Translations under genes and position numbers: made by a program | DNA from: Hyphomicrobium_B sp001006785 | Lineage (GTDB): Bacteria; Pseudomonadota; Alphaproteobacteria; Rhizobiales; Hyphomicrobiaceae | NCBI RefSeq assembly: GCF_001006785.1 | Contig: NZ_CDHO01000003.1 | Coordinates: 1,488,001-1,552,000 of the forward strand | Length of the DNA: 64,000 bases | Direction of reading: 5' to 3' | Shown: positions 61,801 to 64,000 of the stretch, one piece after another | How the letters are laid out: every line of letters begins with the position of its first letter | Position numbering within the stretch: the first letter of the stretch is position 1 | Notes under the pieces: generated by a model | Told to the model about the DNA's origin: nothing | Database searches by the model: none | What the model saw: the letters and a program-made list of their open reading frames with translations, nothing else

Positions 61801-62073
61801 GGCTTTCGCGGCGCCGCCGAAATGGCGCAGAGTGTCGATGCCGCGTTCGCCTTTGCGGCAACGGCGAAGGCTGTCGATGATGGCGCATTCGAACGGCTGT
61901 ATCAGGCTTATCTCGGCGATCCTGCCGTCGCCGCATTCATCGCGCGCGAGAACCCCGCTGCGATCGATGCGATGCGCCGCCGCTTCGACGACGCCATCGC
62001 GCGCGGCCTCTGGCATCCGCGCCGCAACGACATCGGCGTGCGTAATCCGTCCTCGCAGGAGGCCGCAGAATGA
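58810..62073 (+). CDS. cobN: Cobaltochelatase subunit CobN
   Basis: A 1087-residue large subunit of the aerobic cobaltochelatase, which inserts Co into hydrogenobyrinic acid a,c-diamide with CobS and CobT. Signature blocks include DALMHLGAHGTLEWLPGKAI, APRAILGSLPLVYPFIVND and NPLIECAKIAPRLDRIFGPA. Somewhat shorter than many CobN (1200-1275). CobS/CobT are not in the window. Overlaps cobW and cobG by a few bases. Confidence 0.95.
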   Translation: MHIVVREARELDEAAAVQDLGLSPADILVLSFSDSDLAMAAAAFRDVPEAQRPSLRVVNLSALRHPMSVDLFIDATVNGSKAVLVRLLGGLDYWRYGGEQLSKRCRELGIALAIVPGDGRPDLRLAALSTLPADDLANLEALLDEGGIENTRAALTSVLARAGGSTEALPRVRAIPAYGVYRESPQRFARGSAVIVFYRSHLLAGDVAPIDAIADALEQRGLAVTAMFVPSLKAPDAADWLRNELMNITPDVIINATAFAARDGDHTSPLDAADCPILQVALTNASRTLWDRSQRGASASDLAMHVVLPELDGRLFAGVVSFKEPDETVNDTGVSLLKHAPYDHGIAHVTDLAAAWVHLRAMPRSARRVGLLLSTYPGRPDQIAHAVGLDGFESTQRILSRLLNDGYGITDAPRSARDVVESLAETNQIRWPLEDYKTAFQNLPQGFRDLVTSAWGAPQTDASCVNGAFAFRAALFGNVIVGLQPERGQPQDRKAEYHDPSTPPRHSYVAFYLWLRHVAKIDALMHLGAHGTLEWLPGKAIAASEACAPRAILGSLPLVYPFIVNDPGEAAQAKRRIAAITLGHKPPPMTEAGISGPLSDVERLVDEFSSADGLDPRRRKALSEQIVDAAVRAGIAEHCGLTSGMPTADALMRIDAFLCDVKELSIRDGLHVLDDIELDAIVRALDGKFIEPGPAGAPSRGRSDVLPTGRNLFSVDPRAVPTPTAWANGKRAAKAILERYVSDHGEWPRAIVLDLWGSATLRTGGEELATALALLGVRPAWDERSYRVTGVETESIAELGRPRVDVTLRISGLFRDMFGAQLALFDSAVALVAQLKEDAGDNPLIECAKIAPRLDRIFGPADGSFGAGVMQLIDRGTWNTQSDLGASYIESSAHTYNADGTSEAAKGDFESRVKSADAFVHIQDHREIDLLTGGDFAAHEGGFAAAAASVGNDKVSLYHSDTGTPDAPHVRTLAEECARVVHGRAANSRWIDGQMRHGFRGAAEMAQSVDAAFAFAATAKAVDDGAFERLYQAYLGDPAVAAFIARENPAAIDAMRRRFDDAIARGLWHPRRNDIGVRNPSSQEAAE

Positions 62074-63347
62074 CATCGCGGTCGTCATTGCGCAAAGGCT
62101 GGTGTCCGGGTGCGTTGCGGCCGATGCAGTCGGGCGACGGTCTGATATTGCGGGTCAGGCCGCGCGTCGGAACGCTGCGCCTCGCGGATTTGCTGACGAT
62201 CGCGAAAGTCGCCGCTCAGTTCGGCTCCGGCGAAATCGATTTGACAAATCGCGGCAATCTGCAATTGCGCGGCCTCACCACCGCAAGCCATTCGCAAGCG
62301 CTGGTGGCGCTGAGCGAAACCGGTCTGATCGATGCCGATGAAGGCGCCGAAGCGATCCGCAATATCATCGTCGATCCGCTGAGCGGCATGGATCCGGCAC
62401 GCGCCGACGTCCAGCCTCTGGCCGCCGCGCTCGAAAAGGTTCTGCTGACGAACAGCATGTTCTGGCAACTGCCGGCGAAGTTCGGTTGGAGCTTTTCCGC
62501 CACAAGGGATATGCGCGTCGGCGATCGCGCGACCGACATCATGGTGTCGTCGATCGCCCACGACACCTATGCGGTGTTTCTCGATGGCGCTGCGGAAATT
62601 GGCGTGCGGTTGCCGTCGAACCATGTTGTCGAAGCCGTTACACGGCTCGCGGCGGTCTTCCTTGAGCTTCGCATCCGTGATCAGTTCATCTCGCGGATGA
62701 AAGATGCGGTTGCGCGCAGCGGCAGCGCAACGCTCTATGCGGCTGCGGGCCTGGAGTCGGAAATGCTCCCCGCCGTCGCGCCGGATTCCCTTCCGGTTCC
62801 ACCGGTCGGCGCGCACAAACACAGCGGACAGATTTTTGCCGTTGGCGTCGGACTTCCATTCGGACGCATAGATGCGCATCAGCTGCAAGCTTTGTGTGCC
62901 GCCGCTTCTCAGACCGGAGCCGAGGTCGCCCGCACGAGCCCGCAGCGCGTTCTCGTCTTTCCGGTCGCGGACGATACACGACGCCACGAGGTCCTGACGG
63001 AAGCAGAACGCCTCGGCTTGATCACGGAGCCGGACGATCCGCGCCTCTTTTTCGACGTCTGCCCCGGCTCACACGGATGCGCGAACGCGACGACGGATAC
63101 CCGGCAGGACGCCCGCCGCATCGCCGATCGCCTCCGCAGCCAAGCACTTTTACCATCGGTCCATGTTTCGGGCTGCGAAAAAGGGTGTGCGCGGCGCGGA
63201 GCCGCCGCATTGACACTCGTCGCGCGCGATGGCCGTTACGACCTGATCTGTGATGACGGACCGGCAGGCCGCGTCGCCCTCGCAGCCGTAAGTCCTGCAG
63301 ACATCGAATCCGCTGTGGCCCGTTACCTTATCGAGCATGCCCGATGA
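62070..63347 (+). CDS. cobG: Precorrin-3B synthase
   Basis: A 425-residue sulfite/nitrite-reductase-like monooxygenase that makes precorrin-3B in the oxygen-dependent pathway, marking the aerobic route. The Fe-S Cys lie in CPGSHGCAN and VSGCEKGCAR (near 330-376), and the siroheme-type repeats start with GDGLILRVRPRVGTLRL and LTNRGNLQLRG. ATG overlaps the cobN stop as ATGA. Length is normal. Confidence 0.93.
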   Translation: MTSRSSLRKGWCPGALRPMQSGDGLILRVRPRVGTLRLADLLTIAKVAAQFGSGEIDLTNRGNLQLRGLTTASHSQALVALSETGLIDADEGAEAIRNIIVDPLSGMDPARADVQPLAAALEKVLLTNSMFWQLPAKFGWSFSATRDMRVGDRATDIMVSSIAHDTYAVFLDGAAEIGVRLPSNHVVEAVTRLAAVFLELRIRDQFISRMKDAVARSGSATLYAAAGLESEMLPAVAPDSLPVPPVGAHKHSGQIFAVGVGLPFGRIDAHQLQALCAAASQTGAEVARTSPQRVLVFPVADDTRRHEVLTEAERLGLITEPDDPRLFFDVCPGSHGCANATTDTRQDARRIADRLRSQALLPSVHVSGCEKGCARRGAAALTLVARDGRYDLICDDGPAGRVALAAVSPADIESAVARYLIEHAR

Positions 63348-63985
63348 CGAGCACCAAGACGACCCAAGACTACATTCGCGACGGCGCTGCGATCTATGCG
63401 CGGTCGTTTGCGATCATCCGCGCGGAAGCTGATCTTGCCGGTCTCTCACCCGAGGAAGAGCGCGTCGCGGTTCGCATCGTGCATGCCTGCGGCATGGTCG
63501 ATATCGTGCGCGACCTTGTCATGTCGCCGACCTTCGCGGCGTCCGCATCAATGGCGCTGAAGAACGGCGCTCCGATTCTTTGCGACTCGATGATGGTCGC
63601 GGACGGCGTGACGCGCGCCCGCCTTCCGGCAAAGAACGACGTCATCTGCACGTTGCGCGATCCGCGCGTTCCAGAGATCGCAGCGGAAATCGGCAACACG
63701 CGAACGGCAGCCGCGATGGAGCTTTGGCGTCCGCATCTCACCGGTTCGCTCGTCGTCGTCGGCAATGCGCCGACCGCGCTCTTCCGGCTCTTCGAAATGC
63801 TTGACGAGGGTGTTCCGAAACCGGCGGCCGTCATCGGAATGCCGGTCGGTTTCGTCGGCGCGGCGGAATCGAAAGACACGCTTGCGGCCGACGGCCGTGT
63901 CCCGTTCGCGATCATCAAAGGCCGCAAAGGCGGAAGCGCGATGGCCGCTGCCGCCGTCAATGCGCTTGCAAGCGAGGCCGAATGA
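63344..63985 (+). CDS. cobH: Precorrin-8X methylmutase
   Basis: A 213-residue enzyme moving a methyl group from C11 to C12 to form hydrogenobyrinate. The catalytic His is about residue 47 (VRIVHACGMVDIV), and VDIVRDLV, GAPILCDSMMVADGVTR and IGMPVGFVGAAESKD are family signatures. Its start overlaps the cobG stop (ATGA), and its own stop overlaps the next ATG. Confidence 0.95.
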   Translation: MTSTKTTQDYIRDGAAIYARSFAIIRAEADLAGLSPEEERVAVRIVHACGMVDIVRDLVMSPTFAASASMALKNGAPILCDSMMVADGVTRARLPAKNDVICTLRDPRVPEIAAEIGNTRTAAAMELWRPHLTGSLVVVGNAPTALFRLFEMLDEGVPKPAAVIGMPVGFVGAAESKDTLAADGRVPFAIIKGRKGGSAMAAAAVNALASEAE

Positions 63986-64000
63986 CGGTCAATCCGACGG
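63982..64000 (+). CDS. Start of the next cobalamin gene (partial, probably cobI)
   Basis: An ATG at 63982 overlaps the cobH stop (ATGA) and opens a frame reading MTVNPT before the window ends. In many Alphaproteobacteria cobI (precorrin-2 C20-methyltransferase) follows cobH. Only six codons are visible, so the identity rests on gene order. Confidence 0.5.

Overview
The window reads as chromosome of an alphaproteobacterium of the Hyphomicrobiales, most likely a Hyphomicrobium-like methylotroph. This is inferred from the high GC content, the alphaproteobacterial core genes (a murA/DUF2948/hisD/UPF0262 run; Maf-like/yacG/tRNA-Phe) and a dimethylformamide (DMF) catabolic locus. No 16S or other species marker is present.

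Layout. (1) 1-20.7 kb is a mobile or mobilizable genomic island whose right end abuts tRNA-Thr(GGT) at 20715-20789. A tyrosine recombinase (19252-20595) lies next to the tRNA 3' end. The cargo at the left edge is a copper-handling cluster: a TolC-like tail, a Tat-exported multicopper oxidase, a cupredoxin, a CusF-like protein, a DUF305 protein and a membrane-DUF4396/multicopper oxidase fusion. The island core is a seven-gene, tightly overlapped minus-strand operon: MobC-like protein, relaxase, kinase-like protein, single-TM protein, vWA protein, PP2C phosphatase and a TraG/VirD4-like coupling ATPase. The kinase/vWA/PP2C trio resembles the described TerY-P triads, but here it is sandwiched between relaxase and coupling protein, which suggests phospho-control of DNA transfer. 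Many small unknown genes and an excisionase-like gene follow.

(2) 20.8-28.4 kb is ordinary core genome: murA, DUF2948, hisD, UPF0262, a membrane adenylate/guanylate cyclase, a Crp/Fnr regulator, a Maf-like pyrophosphatase, yacG and tRNA-Phe.

(3) 28.4-48.5 kb is a DMF/short-chain amide locus. A five-component Urt/Liv-type ABC transporter (33084-38019) runs directly into dmfA1 and dmfA2, the small and large subunits of the iron enzyme N,N-dimethylformamidase. Downstream come a Rieske-oxygenase homologue that has lost its cluster and iron ligands, a Sel1-repeat protein, a small GIY-YIG-like protein, and a second binding protein overlapping a hybrid histidine kinase by ATGA. A NarL-type response regulator lies divergent to the transporter operon, and an outer-membrane porin closes the region. 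A shared CTAAAG-centred motif occurs in three intergenic regions here (before the CFA-synthase-like gene, between regulator and transporter, and before the porin). I propose a binding protein-kinase-regulator circuit that senses the amide and controls porin, transporter and amidase.

(4) 49-64 kb begins with an OafA-type acyltransferase with an SGNH tail and the tRNA-modifying rhodanese TrhO. It then holds the aerobic cobalamin pathway: a BluB-CobA fusion, cobD, cobQ, cobO, cobU, a cobalamin riboswitch, cobW, cobN, cobG, cobH and the first codons of a further gene, probably cobI.

Protein families are recognised by motif and by memory, not by database search. Start codons are chosen from ribosome binding sites and family N termini.
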